21,010 nt of DNA from a virus. The notes under the pieces are model-generated. The model did no database searches. It saw only the letters and a list, made by a program, of their open reading frames with translations, and was not told the origin of the DNA. Shown in pieces: positions 7,843-17,139 of this stretch (the stretch's first letter is position 1; each line of letters begins with the position of its first letter). The DNA is taken from IMG/VR virus record IMGVR_UViG_3300025168_000829, positions 1 to 21,010 of that record, one strand, 5' to 3'. The position numbers and the translations under genes were made by a program.

Positions 7843-7981
7843 GATCCTTGAGCTTGACCCCTACGAACTTGGACTGGCAATGCTGGTCTATAGGGAGCGT
7901 GACATGCAGTCGACGCGTATGATGGAAACTATCGGGAAGGCTGGTATGCCGATCTTCCCTTGCGTGATCATGAAGGGGTGA
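7790..7981 (+). CDS. Tail assembly chaperone, downstream frame (gpT-like part)
   Basis: This +1 frame relative to the upstream chaperone encodes PEMLLAIGELARMYGRLPHE followed by ILELDPYELGLAMLVYRERD, a typical gpT-type segment: a helix, a 'P.E.L.LDPYE' turn and a helix leading up to the tape measure gene. It could be made as a C-terminal extension of the upstream protein by a ribosomal frameshift, or start independently at ATG 7790. No good ribosome site is near that ATG (GAGG at 7775-7778 is 11 bases away), so frameshifting is preferred. The frame remains open upstream of 7790 and reads FEANPE across the putative shift site. Its stop is three bases before the tape measure GTG. Confidence 0.72.
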   Translation: MLLAIGELARMYGRLPHEILELDPYELGLAMLVYRERDMQSTRMMETIGKAGMPIFPCVIMKG

Positions 7982-7984
7982 AGC

Positions 7985-10096
7985 GTGGCAGGTGACGTAA
8001 TCAAGCTGGCGCTCGTCCTCGAGGATAAAGCGTCAGGCCCTCTGAAGGGTACTGGCAAGGCAGCGGAGCAGGCAGGCAAGGCAGCCAAGCAAGCGGGCGA
8101 GGGGTTCAAGATCTCTGGCAAGAGCATGCTGATGCTTGGCACTGCTGCGCTCGGCGTCGCTGCTGGGCTTGGCAAGATGATCAAAGGCCTCACCGATAGC
8201 CGTAATGAGTTGGCCGATACAGCGACCAAGACAGGCCTAACAACTGCGACAATTGCAGGCTTGAGGCTTGCCGCTGAAGGTAGCGGGCTGGAGCTTGCCA
8301 ACCTCGCGACGGGGCTTGTCCAACTGCCTAAGCGGATGGACGATGTGGCGCGCGGTACCGGTGAGGCTAAGATCGCGTTCGAGCAGCTTGGCATCAGCGT
8401 GCTTGACGCGAACGGTGATCTGAGGTCTTCGGATGCTGTGCTCAAGGAATCGCTTGAGAGCCTGATGAACGTCGAGGGCGCAACCAAGCAATCGGCACTC
8501 GCAACTCAGCTATTCGGCGAGGCTGGAACGGGCTTGCTTCAGGCGCTGTCTGGGACTGAGCTTGACGAGTTTGTGAAACAGGCTGAGAAGTTCGGCGTAA
8601 GCGTCGGCCCTAATGCGGCCAAGGCGGCGGGTGATCTCCAGCGTGAGCTTGCAAACTTTGGTCTTGTATCAGAGAAGGCGATGGAGAACCTGCTGGCCAG
8701 TATCGGCGGCAAGTCTGGCGGCGCTGCCCACGGCATGAAGGTGCTGACGGCCACCATGCTTGGCCTGTCTGAGATGTTCAAGAACGTGATGGACGTGGGG
8801 CGGCGGTCCTTTGGTGTGATCACCAACACGATCACAGATCTACTGGTTGCGATCATGGGCCTGGGTAAAGCCCTTGGCGATGTCTTTGCGGGCAACTTTG
8901 AGAAGGCATCTGAGCGCGCAGCTTCGGCGATGAACACGCTAAAGATTGGACTCAAGGGCACATTGACTGAAGCGGCTGAACTGTTCGCTGAGGGTGGCCT
9001 GGTTGGCGCTGTGGAGCGCGCAGTACAGACCGGCATGGCAGCCATGGAGGCGACGGCTGGGACGGCTGGAACAGGCGCCAAGGGGCCCGCGACGCAACTG
9101 ATCGCAACGTCCGGGGCTGGCGAAAAGGGCGAGGCCAAGGGCCCAAGCGATGCGCAGAAGGCGTTTGATCAGAGCAGCAAGGCATTCGCGCAGTCGGTCA
9201 AGAGTATGCGGGTCGCGCTGAACCCAGCGGCAAGCAAGTCAGAAGAGATGGCGCGCGGTCTCGTCGAGCTATCGACGCAGATGGCACAAGCAGAAGCCGA
9301 GGCGGCGGCTCTTGGCCCTGAAGCGGTGGCAGCATTCGCAGAGACCAAGGTGGCAGCGCTCGAGACTATGGCTGACATGGGTGAGGGAATACAGGCACAA
9401 CTGGACGTCGAAAAGAAAGCCAAAACAGGAGAGGCTTTGGGTGCTGTCTCTGGTGGGATCGGAATGATCACCGCTGGCCCTGGTGCCGCGTTGTCCGCTG
9501 CTGGCCCTGCTGGCGGCATTATATCAGCGATATCTGACCTTGGAAAGATGGGGTCCGAAGGCGTCAAGACTATGATCAAGGACTTCATTGATGGCTTTAT
9601 TATTGGTCTGGTAGAGGTGCTGCCTGAGTTGATCGGCGTTGTTCCAGAGATCCTGATCGAAGCGCTGCCGGAGATCCTCGGTGGAATCCTGAAGGCAATA
9701 CCCAAAATCCTGCTGTCAGTGTTCGTCAAACTGCCGGTTATCATTGCTAAGGGAGCATTCAGAGCGCTCGGCAAAATTTGGAAGACTATCAAGAAGTACC
9801 TGGGCAAGTTCCTTGACGCTATCAACCCATTCCAGACGGGCGGCATAGTCAGGCAGAGCGGCATTCATATGCTCCACGCTGGTGAACGAATCGTGCCCAC
9901 AAGCGGAGCATCTACTCAGGCGGTGATGGCTGGCGCAAGCAACATCAACACCGGGCAAGCGGTGAACATATCCACCAACGTCGTCGACCCCAACGCCATC
10001 GACGGACTCGCCAGGATGCTCCAGCGAGAGCTTGGCAGCTTCGGCGGCGGGCGTGAGCTTGACATATTTAACGCACCTTCAGCGTCGGTAGGTTGA
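7985..10096 (+). CDS. Tail tape measure protein
   Basis: A 703-residue protein, the longest in the core tail module. It has an N-terminal Lys/Ala-rich coiled coil (about 14-45), a hydrophobic segment (MLMLGTAALGVAAGLGKMI, ~49-67), a globular helical region with GLTTATIAGLRLAAEGSG, long Ala-rich helices, and a second hydrophobic zone (~470-610) that includes DFIDGFIIGLVEVLPELIGV and ILLSVFVKLPVIIAKG. It closes with GGIVRQSGIHMLHAGERIVP, the conserved 'GGiv...aGE.iVP' end of tape measures. At about 0.15 nm per residue the predicted tail is near 105 nm. It starts at GTG 7985 with AAGGGG 6 bases upstream, three bases after the chaperone stop. Confidence 0.93.
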   Translation: MAGDVIKLALVLEDKASGPLKGTGKAAEQAGKAAKQAGEGFKISGKSMLMLGTAALGVAAGLGKMIKGLTDSRNELADTATKTGLTTATIAGLRLAAEGSGLELANLATGLVQLPKRMDDVARGTGEAKIAFEQLGISVLDANGDLRSSDAVLKESLESLMNVEGATKQSALATQLFGEAGTGLLQALSGTELDEFVKQAEKFGVSVGPNAAKAAGDLQRELANFGLVSEKAMENLLASIGGKSGGAAHGMKVLTATMLGLSEMFKNVMDVGRRSFGVITNTITDLLVAIMGLGKALGDVFAGNFEKASERAASAMNTLKIGLKGTLTEAAELFAEGGLVGAVERAVQTGMAAMEATAGTAGTGAKGPATQLIATSGAGEKGEAKGPSDAQKAFDQSSKAFAQSVKSMRVALNPAASKSEEMARGLVELSTQMAQAEAEAAALGPEAVAAFAETKVAALETMADMGEGIQAQLDVEKKAKTGEALGAVSGGIGMITAGPGAALSAAGPAGGIISAISDLGKMGSEGVKTMIKDFIDGFIIGLVEVLPELIGVVPEILIEALPEILGGILKAIPKILLSVFVKLPVIIAKGAFRALGKIWKTIKKYLGKFLDAINPFQTGGIVRQSGIHMLHAGERIVPTSGASTQAVMAGASNINTGQAVNISTNVVDPNAIDGLARMLQRELGSFGGGRELDIFNAPSASVG

Positions 10097-10099
10097 TCC

Positions 10100-10972
10100 A
10101 TGGGCAACTCTGCATTTTACTATTATCCACACCCGGACACGTCGGTGCGTCCGCGTCAGACTGTGGACCTCGGTGAGATCATCAGTGATCTACAGATCAG
10201 GCCCTACCGTGTCAGCCACGACGGGGTGAGCGTCGGCGGTCGGCTGTCTCGCGTTAATCGGCGGGTGGGCATGTCCGTCAGAATCATCAACGAGCGATTC
10301 ACTGACAACCAGTTAGCCGAAAAGCTCTACACCATGGCTGACCACATGGAGCGCGGTGGCTCAGTCTCGTTTACCGTCGACACGGCCAAGACATATGCAG
10401 CGTTTGGAATCAAGAAAACCGGCGACATATACGGCACAACGACGACCGAAGTCTACCAGATGAAGGATCCCCTGTTCGACTCGATGAGTTCAACAGCACC
10501 CGCTGAGAATGATGTGCTGCTGGTCGAGAGCTTTGGGGCTGATGCCAAGCGTGAAGAGGTGCGAGTGCACAGCTACAACGCGACCACCAAGGTGCTAACG
10601 ATCAAGACGCCACTGCTCTACGCGCACAGCGGTCCCACGTTGTTTAGGCATCGTGACTTCTTCCCGGTGCTCTACCGCAACGCATCTGAGACTAACGCAG
10701 CGCTCACCCATGACCATCGCATAAGCTGGACCTGGGATGTCAACTGTGAGGTCTACCCTGCGCACCTGCGCGAGTTGTACGCGGAAGACTCGACGACAAT
10801 CACTCCGTCCGGCGGGCGCACTATCGACTCTATCGTAGGCGGGACATCGGCCGACATTAGTATGCCTGGTGATGGCCTGAGTGACCTGCCTGCGTGGCTC
10901 GACATAGGCAAGGCAGACGAAGAGCCAGACAGCCCAATTCGCACGATGCTTGAAACGCTTGGGCTAGTGTGA
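10100..10972 (+). CDS. Distal tail protein candidate
   Basis: A 290-residue protein directly after the tape measure, where siphoviruses encode the distal tail (Dit) or minor tail protein. It begins with YYYPHPDTSVRPRQTVDLGE, followed by RLSRVNRRVGMSVRI, a beta-rich N-terminal ring-like region. The centre is beta-rich (REEVRVHSYNATTKVLTIKT) and there is a second RHRDFFPVLYRNA block. The tail end has an acidic linker and a helix (IRTMLETLGLV). No catalytic motif is seen. Function is inferred from position and fold impression; it could equally be a baseplate plug. The next gene starts inside its stop (TGATG). Confidence 0.6.
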   Translation: MGNSAFYYYPHPDTSVRPRQTVDLGEIISDLQIRPYRVSHDGVSVGGRLSRVNRRVGMSVRIINERFTDNQLAEKLYTMADHMERGGSVSFTVDTAKTYAAFGIKKTGDIYGTTTTEVYQMKDPLFDSMSSTAPAENDVLLVESFGADAKREEVRVHSYNATTKVLTIKTPLLYAHSGPTLFRHRDFFPVLYRNASETNAALTHDHRISWTWDVNCEVYPAHLRELYAEDSTTITPSGGRTIDSIVGGTSADISMPGDGLSDLPAWLDIGKADEEPDSPIRTMLETLGLV

Positions 10973-12588
10973 TGGCGTGGACGGATGCATTTAAGCGCAA
11001 GCTCGATGTCGGCGGATCTCCCATGTTCGCGCTGGACTTCCAGACGACGGAGTTGCTGTCAAGCTTCGGTGATTACGTGCCTACGCGCTACGTGCTGCAC
11101 AGCCATGCTGGTGACGGCAGAGAGGGCGACGTGCCTCACTCTATAGCCAACGTATCCGGCGCCGGTCATTCTGTGTCTGTGGGCTCTTGGAGCAGCCGAG
11201 CGGGCGGCATACGGGTCAAGCTGGCGTCACCTGCTGTGGCTGCGCTGGTGGCTAAGAAAATACCGCGCGGAATGCTCTGTTACTTCAAGGTGGCATTTGA
11301 GGGCACCAGTTCGGGCGGCTGGAATACAATGGGTCTGTATCAATATCAGGGCTTGTCAGGGTCTGAGAATGACTGGACCATGACGTTCGGCGATCACTTG
11401 TCAGCGCTACAGTCAGCGAGAGGACGCGGCGCAAGAATCGCCCAGCCGCTATTTGGCGGCGTCAAGCAATCAGCGATATCGAGTGACTGGAACGTGCTTG
11501 AAAACTTCATCGAAATACCTACTGCGTCAGCCAGCGCTATCTTTCAAGACGAAGCAACAGGCGCACAGGGATTGCTCTATTGCGAGCCAGAGACCGGCCA
11601 ACCGTTCTATCTCAAGTACAACGGCATTCAGCACACATCAACACCGCGCCGGATTCTGAACGTTTATCAAAAATCCACAGGCGTTGCGGCAACAGTTATC
11701 GGCACTGCTGGCCCTGTGAACATGGGCGCTGCTTCAAAGATCAGTCACGTTGACTACATCTTTGAGGATCTGCCGACGATAGCAGAGCGCTACATGATTG
11801 ATGAAGATCTGCCACGTGGAAGCATGAACGGCCCAAACCACAACATGGGCCTTGGCTTCTATGAGGGCATATTTAATACCACAGACTGGGACAGATGGAA
11901 GACGCGCTGGGGCAAGTACCAAGCATTCAAAGCGGACTGGGTCAGCCAGAAGACGATCTCCAATCCGATCCGCGAGCTTCAAAAGTTCATGGGCAGATTC
12001 GGCGCCTGGATCGTCATCAAGGAGGGCGGGCTGTCTTGGCGTTTCGTGCAGCACATGCTTGATGACTCCTTGATCCCCCTTTACCTAGACTATGAGATCA
12101 ATGATACAGACATCATATCGCTCGACCGATACGAGCAGTACAACAGCGATTCCAAGTCTGCAATCAGCAACGTGAACGTGACCTGGTTCGGCGGTGGTGG
12201 CAGCTATGAGTTCCCGGTCACCCTTCCCAGCACTGACGACGACGTTGGACGCTTAGAAACTGTGGTCTTCAATGACGAGGACCACGCGAGCAATCAGACC
12301 AACGCTCAGACCCACATGCGGAGCAGGCTGGACGCTTGGTACAAGCGCGTACCAGAGAGCTACACGCTGAACCTCAGAGGCTGGCGATGGGCAGAGCTTG
12401 CGCCTGGTGATGTGTGCTCAATCTCCTCGGACTACCTGTACGACCTCACAGCGGCGACATACGGCACGGGACTCAAGACCCTGTCAGACTCTGCCATGAT
12501 GGTCACCAACGTCAACGTCAACTGGAATGACTTTTCAACGACAGTAGAGTTCACCAGACTACCCCAGAAAGCTAACCCCTATATCTAA
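10972..12588 (+). CDS. Tail tip / baseplate hub-like protein
   Basis: A 538-residue protein, second after the tape measure. An N-terminal domain (WTDAFKRKLDVGGSPMFALD) leads into beta-rich sequence. A middle region carries YMIDEDLPRGSMNGPNH and an Asp/Trp-rich stretch (TTDWDRWKTRWGKYQAFKAD). Residues ~325-375 (NPIRELQKFMGRFGAWIVIK) resemble the 'I..ll...g.~~~~~.~G' segment of gp27/gp44-type hubs. The C-terminus has WRWAELAPGDVCSISSDYLY and a final strand NWNDFSTTVEFTRLP, resembling the 'l.PGDvv.v' feature of hub proteins. It probably forms the tail-tip ring that carries the fibres. The ATG overlaps the previous stop as TGATG; a GTG one codon earlier is possible. Confidence 0.62.
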   Translation: MAWTDAFKRKLDVGGSPMFALDFQTTELLSSFGDYVPTRYVLHSHAGDGREGDVPHSIANVSGAGHSVSVGSWSSRAGGIRVKLASPAVAALVAKKIPRGMLCYFKVAFEGTSSGGWNTMGLYQYQGLSGSENDWTMTFGDHLSALQSARGRGARIAQPLFGGVKQSAISSDWNVLENFIEIPTASASAIFQDEATGAQGLLYCEPETGQPFYLKYNGIQHTSTPRRILNVYQKSTGVAATVIGTAGPVNMGAASKISHVDYIFEDLPTIAERYMIDEDLPRGSMNGPNHNMGLGFYEGIFNTTDWDRWKTRWGKYQAFKADWVSQKTISNPIRELQKFMGRFGAWIVIKEGGLSWRFVQHMLDDSLIPLYLDYEINDTDIISLDRYEQYNSDSKSAISNVNVTWFGGGGSYEFPVTLPSTDDDVGRLETVVFNDEDHASNQTNAQTHMRSRLDAWYKRVPESYTLNLRGWRWAELAPGDVCSISSDYLYDLTAATYGTGLKTLSDSAMMVTNVNVNWNDFSTTVEFTRLPQKANPYI

Positions 12589-12602
12589 ACGGAGAATCTC
12601 CC

Positions 12603-12920
12603 ATGGCTCAAACCTTCGACGGCGCACAGTACCCCGACGCGCTCCGCTTCACGCTCTCATCCTCAGTCAACGAGGCCACCCAAGTGGTGATCCCATCCAC
12701 AGCCGTCAAGGTGTCAATCAAGTTCGCGAGTAACGCGGGCAAGGTCGCATTCGAGGGCACAGACGGCTCAGCCATAAACGCGCACTTTGCAGACGTTGCA
12801 GCTAATGCATGGGCTGAGATGAGCCTGGGCGACGGCATCAACGTCTCCAACGGCATCGGCTCGATCTACGTCGCCAGCGCCACAGCAAGCACGGTCTGCA
12901 CCGTCGTCATCGAGGGTTAG
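12603..12920 (+). CDS. Small beta-rich tail-associated protein
   Basis: A 105-residue protein preceded by GGAG about 8 bases before ATG and placed between the hub candidate and the fibre. The sequence is almost entirely short strands with Gly/Ser/Ala turns (VNEATQVVIPSTAVKVSIKF, FEGTDGSAINAHF, NGIGSIYVASATASTVCTVV), consistent with a compact beta sandwich. Small proteins of this look occur near fibres in aquatic phages and are usually called structural, but I know no defined role. It may be a fibre adaptor or trimerisation partner; that is inference from position. There is no signal peptide or membrane segment. Confidence 0.72.
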   Translation: MAQTFDGAQYPDALRFTLSSSVNEATQVVIPSTAVKVSIKFASNAGKVAFEGTDGSAINAHFADVAANAWAEMSLGDGINVSNGIGSIYVASATASTVCTVVIEG

Positions 12921-12923
12921 ACC

Positions 12924-15392
12924 ATGAAAGAATACAACGGCAACACGTTCGGAGACCTCGAGGTTGATGGATCGCTTACAGTCAGCGGCACACTCACGAG
13001 CATCGAAACCACAAACACGCAGATTACAGACAGGCTGATTGAGTTGGCCAACGGCGCCAGCACGGGCGCGGACTCTGGGATCATCATTGAGCGCGGATCA
13101 ACGGGCAACAATGCAGCACTGATCTGGGACGAAAGCGCTGATTCATTTGTTCTGGCCACGACGACAGCGACAGGCGCCAGCAGTGGAGACCTAACCCTGA
13201 CGCCTACTGACCTGAACGTCAGCGACATCGCACTCACACCCGATGGCATCTCCACATCCCACATCACAACGGCTGGATCACTGAAGATCCGAGCCACGAA
13301 CAACATGCACATTGGTGATGACGGCGTCGACTCTATACGCCTGGGCAGGACCAACAGCACAGCAGCGAAGATCCATCTGCGCTCTGGCGCTGATGATGAC
13401 CTGGTGGTGACCAATAGCAAGGTCGGAATTGGCACAGACTCACCAGCCACAGCGCTTGACGTTGATGGCGTGATCACTGCTACCGGCTTTACTATCGGTA
13501 GCGCTGCGATCACTGAGGCTGAGCTAGAGATCCTCGATGGCGCGAGCGTCACTACGGCAGAACTGAACCTGCTTAGCGGCAAGTCGTTTGCAGATGAAGA
13601 CGACATGAGCAGCAATAGTGCAACCGCGATTGCGAGCCAGCAGTCTATCAAGGCTTACGTTGACTCGGTCGCTACATCCTCGGATCTGGACTTCACCACG
13701 GACACAGCCGGTAGCTCATCAGTCGATCTGGACAGTGAGACCTTGACGTTCGCAGGTGGCGAGGGTGTCGATGTGACGCACTCAGGGCAGACTATCACGG
13801 TCGCTGCTGAAGAGTCTTCAGCGTCGAACAAGGGCGCCGTCATCGTTGCGGGTGGTACTGGTGCCACCGTCAGCTATTCAAGCGGCACAGCCACCATAGC
13901 GGTCGATGCAGCGCAGACGCAGATCTCCTCGGTCGGCACTATCGGGACAGGCACCTGGCAAGGCACAGCGATCGCTAACGATTACGTGGCAGCGCTGCCA
14001 ACGAGCAAGATCACAAGCGGCACATTCGCAGACGCTCGCATAGCAGCCAGCAACGTGACCCAACATCAAGCGAGCTTGACCGCAGTTGGAGCGCTGAACG
14101 CTGGTTCAATCACAAGCGGATTCACGTCTATCGATGTGGGCTCAGGTGCGATCACAACGACGGGCGCCGTGGGCACTGGAGCACTGACGACAACCGTGAC
14201 AGCAGCGACAGGTATGACGGTCGATCAGAACTTCAGCGTCACTGATGCGTCCACTACCGTCGGGCTTGATATTGATCTGGATAAAACTGGAGCGAGCACG
14301 TCTAATAACACCATGATTGGTGTTCGTGTAGACATGGACAACACCACAGCCACCAACGGCACCAACGTGATGACCGGGCTCCAAGTCACACCAACATTGA
14401 CGCACGCGGCTGCGGCCGGTGTGACCTTGATCAAAGGTGCTGAGATTGTTGCCACCGGTAGCGGTCCCGGCAACACGACGACGAGAGGCTTGGATATCAC
14501 AGCTACAGGTGCAGACTTTAATCAGGGTCTGTTTATGGATGTTGCAGATGGTGGCGTTGATATCAAGATGGTCAGCAGCGCTGACTCTGGTGATAACTGC
14601 ACGATTGCCACGGGTGCAGCCGGTGCGACTACGCTGACCACAACTGACGACGACGGAGCCAACGCGGATCTAACCTTCAGCATTGACGGCTCTTTCGATG
14701 TGACTGCAACCTCGATGTCTCTAAGTTCTGACCTGACCGTCACGGGCGGAGACATCACGCTTGGCACCGCATCAGACGCGAACAACGCGACCATTGGCGC
14801 GGCGACTGAGTCGGGCACCGACACCGCAGGCAAGAGCCTGACGATCGGCGGTGGTCTCGGCACGGGTAACGCAGCCAGCGGCGACGTGATCGTCACGGTA
14901 GGCGTCCCAGGCAGCAGCGGATCAAGTGCTCAGAGCGCTATCACTGCACAGCGTCACAGCGCGTCAGGCACCTCAACCTATTACGGCGGCGTGGCAGCGC
15001 TGGCGAATGACACGGGCGTGGGTGACGTGGTCATCCTTGGAACCGAAGATGGCACCGACACCCTTTCGGCCGGTCGGCTGATGGTGATGAACTCGTCAGC
15101 AGTCTGGAAGTATGCCGACGCAGACACCGAAGCACTGACGAGCGGACTGCTGGCGATTGCCCTGGGCACTGCGGTCAGTGATGGTCTGCTGGTGCGTGGA
15201 TTCTTCAAGCTCAACAGCTTCATTGAAGGCTCACACTCACCGGGTCAGCCCTGCTATGTCAGCGAGGCAGCCGGTGAGATTGACTTCACGCGTCCAAGCG
15301 CTGGCGGAGACTTCGTGAGAATCGTAGGCCATGCAATCGACACATCTGGGGTGATCTACTTCAACCCTGACCACACCTGGATTGAGTTGTAG
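12924..15392 (+). CDS. Long tail fibre / receptor-binding protein
   Basis: An 822-residue low-complexity protein rich in Thr, Ser, Gly, Ala, Val and Asp. Residues 1-70 hold the LEVDGSLTVSGTLTSIETTN and ITDRLIELANGAST blocks that start many aquatic-phage fibres. Two ELxxLDG-type repeats (ITEAELEILDG, VTTAELNLLSG) lie at ~194-220, SIKAYVDSV is near 241 and GTWQGTAI near 343. A long beta-helix-like shaft of TTTxATG and TLGTAS-type repeats follows. The last ~80 residues form a distinct knob with GQPCYVSEAAGEIDFTRP, RIVGHAIDTSGVIYFNPD and a terminal TWIEL, a common C-terminal fibre domain. It is expected to form trimers at the tail tip for host binding. It begins three bases after the preceding stop; no chaperone-type C-terminal protease domain is visible. 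Confidence 0.85.
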   Translation: MKEYNGNTFGDLEVDGSLTVSGTLTSIETTNTQITDRLIELANGASTGADSGIIIERGSTGNNAALIWDESADSFVLATTTATGASSGDLTLTPTDLNVSDIALTPDGISTSHITTAGSLKIRATNNMHIGDDGVDSIRLGRTNSTAAKIHLRSGADDDLVVTNSKVGIGTDSPATALDVDGVITATGFTIGSAAITEAELEILDGASVTTAELNLLSGKSFADEDDMSSNSATAIASQQSIKAYVDSVATSSDLDFTTDTAGSSSVDLDSETLTFAGGEGVDVTHSGQTITVAAEESSASNKGAVIVAGGTGATVSYSSGTATIAVDAAQTQISSVGTIGTGTWQGTAIANDYVAALPTSKITSGTFADARIAASNVTQHQASLTAVGALNAGSITSGFTSIDVGSGAITTTGAVGTGALTTTVTAATGMTVDQNFSVTDASTTVGLDIDLDKTGASTSNNTMIGVRVDMDNTTATNGTNVMTGLQVTPTLTHAAAAGVTLIKGAEIVATGSGPGNTTTRGLDITATGADFNQGLFMDVADGGVDIKMVSSADSGDNCTIATGAAGATTLTTTDDDGANADLTFSIDGSFDVTATSMSLSSDLTVTGGDITLGTASDANNATIGAATESGTDTAGKSLTIGGGLGTGNAASGDVIVTVGVPGSSGSSAQSAITAQRHSASGTSTYYGGVAALANDTGVGDVVILGTEDGTDTLSAGRLMVMNSSAVWKYADADTEALTSGLLAIALGTAVSDGLLVRGFFKLNSFIEGSHSPGQPCYVSEAAGEIDFTRPSAGGDFVRIVGHAIDTSGVIYFNPDHTWIEL

Positions 15393-15393
15393 G

Positions 15394-16524
15394 ATGCCTG
15401 ATTACGTAAAGATAGACGGCATAGCTGCGGCGGATGTTGCCAAGATAGCGGGAGTGACACCAGGCAAGGTGTGCGGCAATGACAAGCCCTCCTCCGGCGC
15501 GACCATCTGGGTCGGTATCCAAGATGATCGGAAAATCTCAACGGTATCGAACTCAGACCTTTTGGCTGGGAATAGTTGGGCAACGTATGACAGCTTCTCC
15601 GGTGGTCAGAGCCCACATCCTGGCAGTAATAACGATTATATCCACGTGGCCTTCGGTAAGGATGGGTCCGGAAATGCATACTGGGTAGCCAGTCCACAGA
15701 CTGACGGTTGCGAGCTTGCCCACCACGACGATCCAACCGCTGCACCATGGACGGGCGTTAACACTGACTCAGACGGAAACAACATTTCCGGGCGTGCGTT
15801 CGCTATCCAGTGGGGGAATGGCGTATGGATCGCTGTAGGCGGTATGAACTCAAAGGACATCCGACGCTCTACCAACGGTTCAACCTGGGACACCATTGAT
15901 CTCAGTAGTGTATCTGGAATCACGACGACTGGAATCTATGCCCTTGCTCAGAATGGGGCGGGGACGTGGTGGTTCGCCCAAGAAAATAAGATCTGGCAGA
16001 GTACTCAAGACGGAGCGTCAGGATCGTGGAGCTTGATACATACGCTGCTAAACTCAAGCAACGCAGATCCCGGCAATATCCGCGCGCTCCACTTTACGAA
16101 CAACACTCTGGTTGCGGGTGTCGATACTAATGATGCGTTTGTATTCGCGGCGGCTGTTTCGGATCTTACAGACTGGTCTAATGAAACGACCCTAACGAGC
16201 GGCGGGAACGCCTTCGACACTCAGACACAGTCTGCAGCGTATCAGGGCCGGGTGGTCTGCGTCGGGTCCAACAAAAAGTGGACGTTCGATGTCGACGGTA
16301 AGTCGATCACGATGGATGAGAACAACGTACAGGTCGCACCTGACAGCACCTCGCACGGCAACTTTAAGGGCATCAGCACCGATGGCAGCACATGGGTTGC
16401 AGTGTGCTCTTCAGGCGATGTTTTCACCAGCACGAACGGCGGTGACAGTTGGACTGCATCGCACACCAACATCGGCTCTAAGGACTTTTGCGACATCGCC
16501 CCTGATGTGTACCTGCCGCTATGA
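15394..16524 (+). CDS. Beta-propeller-like (BNR-type) tail protein
   Basis: A 376-residue protein with repeated Asp/Ser/Trp motifs typical of BNR/sialidase-like or Ycf48-like propellers: RRSTNGSTWDTI, WQSTQDGASGSWSLI, GISTDGSTWVAV and FTSTNGGDSWTAS, separated by strands such as VWIAVGG and LVAGVDTND. These suggest 5-6 blades. No full catalytic set of a sialidase is seen, so a binding rather than hydrolytic role is more likely. The N-terminus (VKIDGIAAADVAKIAGVTPG) contains the short repeated 'KI-x-G-[IV]' unit often found at the start of phage tail and fibre proteins, perhaps an attachment tether. It starts at ATG 15394, one base after the fibre stop; TTG 15382 is less likely. Its stop overlaps the amidase start. 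Confidence 0.78.
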   Translation: MPDYVKIDGIAAADVAKIAGVTPGKVCGNDKPSSGATIWVGIQDDRKISTVSNSDLLAGNSWATYDSFSGGQSPHPGSNNDYIHVAFGKDGSGNAYWVASPQTDGCELAHHDDPTAAPWTGVNTDSDGNNISGRAFAIQWGNGVWIAVGGMNSKDIRRSTNGSTWDTIDLSSVSGITTTGIYALAQNGAGTWWFAQENKIWQSTQDGASGSWSLIHTLLNSSNADPGNIRALHFTNNTLVAGVDTNDAFVFAAAVSDLTDWSNETTLTSGGNAFDTQTQSAAYQGRVVCVGSNKKWTFDVDGKSITMDENNVQVAPDSTSHGNFKGISTDGSTWVAVCSSGDVFTSTNGGDSWTASHTNIGSKDFCDIAPDVYLPL

Positions 16525-17138
16525 GATGCGTTGTTTACTTAGACCGGCAGCATAGTGGCAAGCCGGGCCGCAAAGCTGAAGACCGAGGCGCGAGCGCTGA
16601 TCTGGATAGTGATGGTACTGTCTCGATCTTCGAGCGTGAAGCTATGCTCACGGCTCGCTATGGCCTGGCCTGTGAGGCGGCGCTGATTGAGATGGGGCAC
16701 ACAGTGATCCCGATATCAGACGGCTGGTACAGCGACAGACACAGACGGGTCAATCAATACGCTGGCACGTTCCCCGCTGGTACGCCCCAGGTGTATGTAT
16801 CGCTTCACCTGAATACAGGCGGAGGAGACTACGGCGCCGTATTCTTTGACCATCGCTCACGCGGCGGTCCTGAGCTTGCGGCCCGTATCGCCACCCAGCT
16901 TAGGATGGTGGCACCAGAGATCAACGGTGCGAAGTGCATAGCAGCCAAGCCAGACGACTGGACGCGCGCAGCATTTGGCACCATCGGAGGCATCATGCAG
17001 CCGCTCGGCATTTGTTTCGAGCCGTGCTTCATGGACAACCCAGCCCACGCCGACCTCTTGACGAGAGAGGGTTTGTCTTCCATCGGCAGGGCGCTCGCTT
17101 CAGGTATTGACGCTTGGGCATCAACGAGAGAGGTATGA
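16521..17138 (+). CDS. Endolysin: N-acetylmuramoyl-L-alanine amidase (Amidase_3-like)
   Basis: A 205-residue cell-wall hydrolase that would cleave the bond between N-acetylmuramic acid and L-alanine. Zinc-binding and catalytic residues of the Amidase_3 fold are visible in order: His11 in LDRQHSGKPG, Glu38 or Glu40 in IFEREAML, His96 in VSLHLN and Glu167 in CFEPCFMDN. The RVNQYA segment (76-81) and the LAARIATQL helix also fit. The protein has no signal peptide, so release would depend on a holin. It carries only the catalytic domain. It starts at ATG 16521 in an ATGA overlap with the propeller gene and opens the lysis cassette. Confidence 0.88.
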   Translation: MRCVVYLDRQHSGKPGRKAEDRGASADLDSDGTVSIFEREAMLTARYGLACEAALIEMGHTVIPISDGWYSDRHRRVNQYAGTFPAGTPQVYVSLHLNTGGGDYGAVFFDHRSRGGPELAARIATQLRMVAPEINGAKCIAAKPDDWTRAAFGTIGGIMQPLGICFEPCFMDNPAHADLLTREGLSSIGRALASGIDAWASTREV

Positions 17139-17139
17139 G

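Noticed and set aside
7888-9864. Several long reverse-strand open frames (about 200-231 residues) opposite the tape measure gene
   Set aside because: They mirror the Ala/Lys-rich codons of the tape measure gene, encode low-complexity Ala/Pro/Ser sequence, and no promoter or ribosome site supports them.
12917-13651. 244-residue reverse-strand open frame
   Set aside because: It lies wholly antisense to the fibre gene, has a Ser/Val/Pro-rich composition created by the complementary Thr/Ala/Gly codons, and has no ribosome site.
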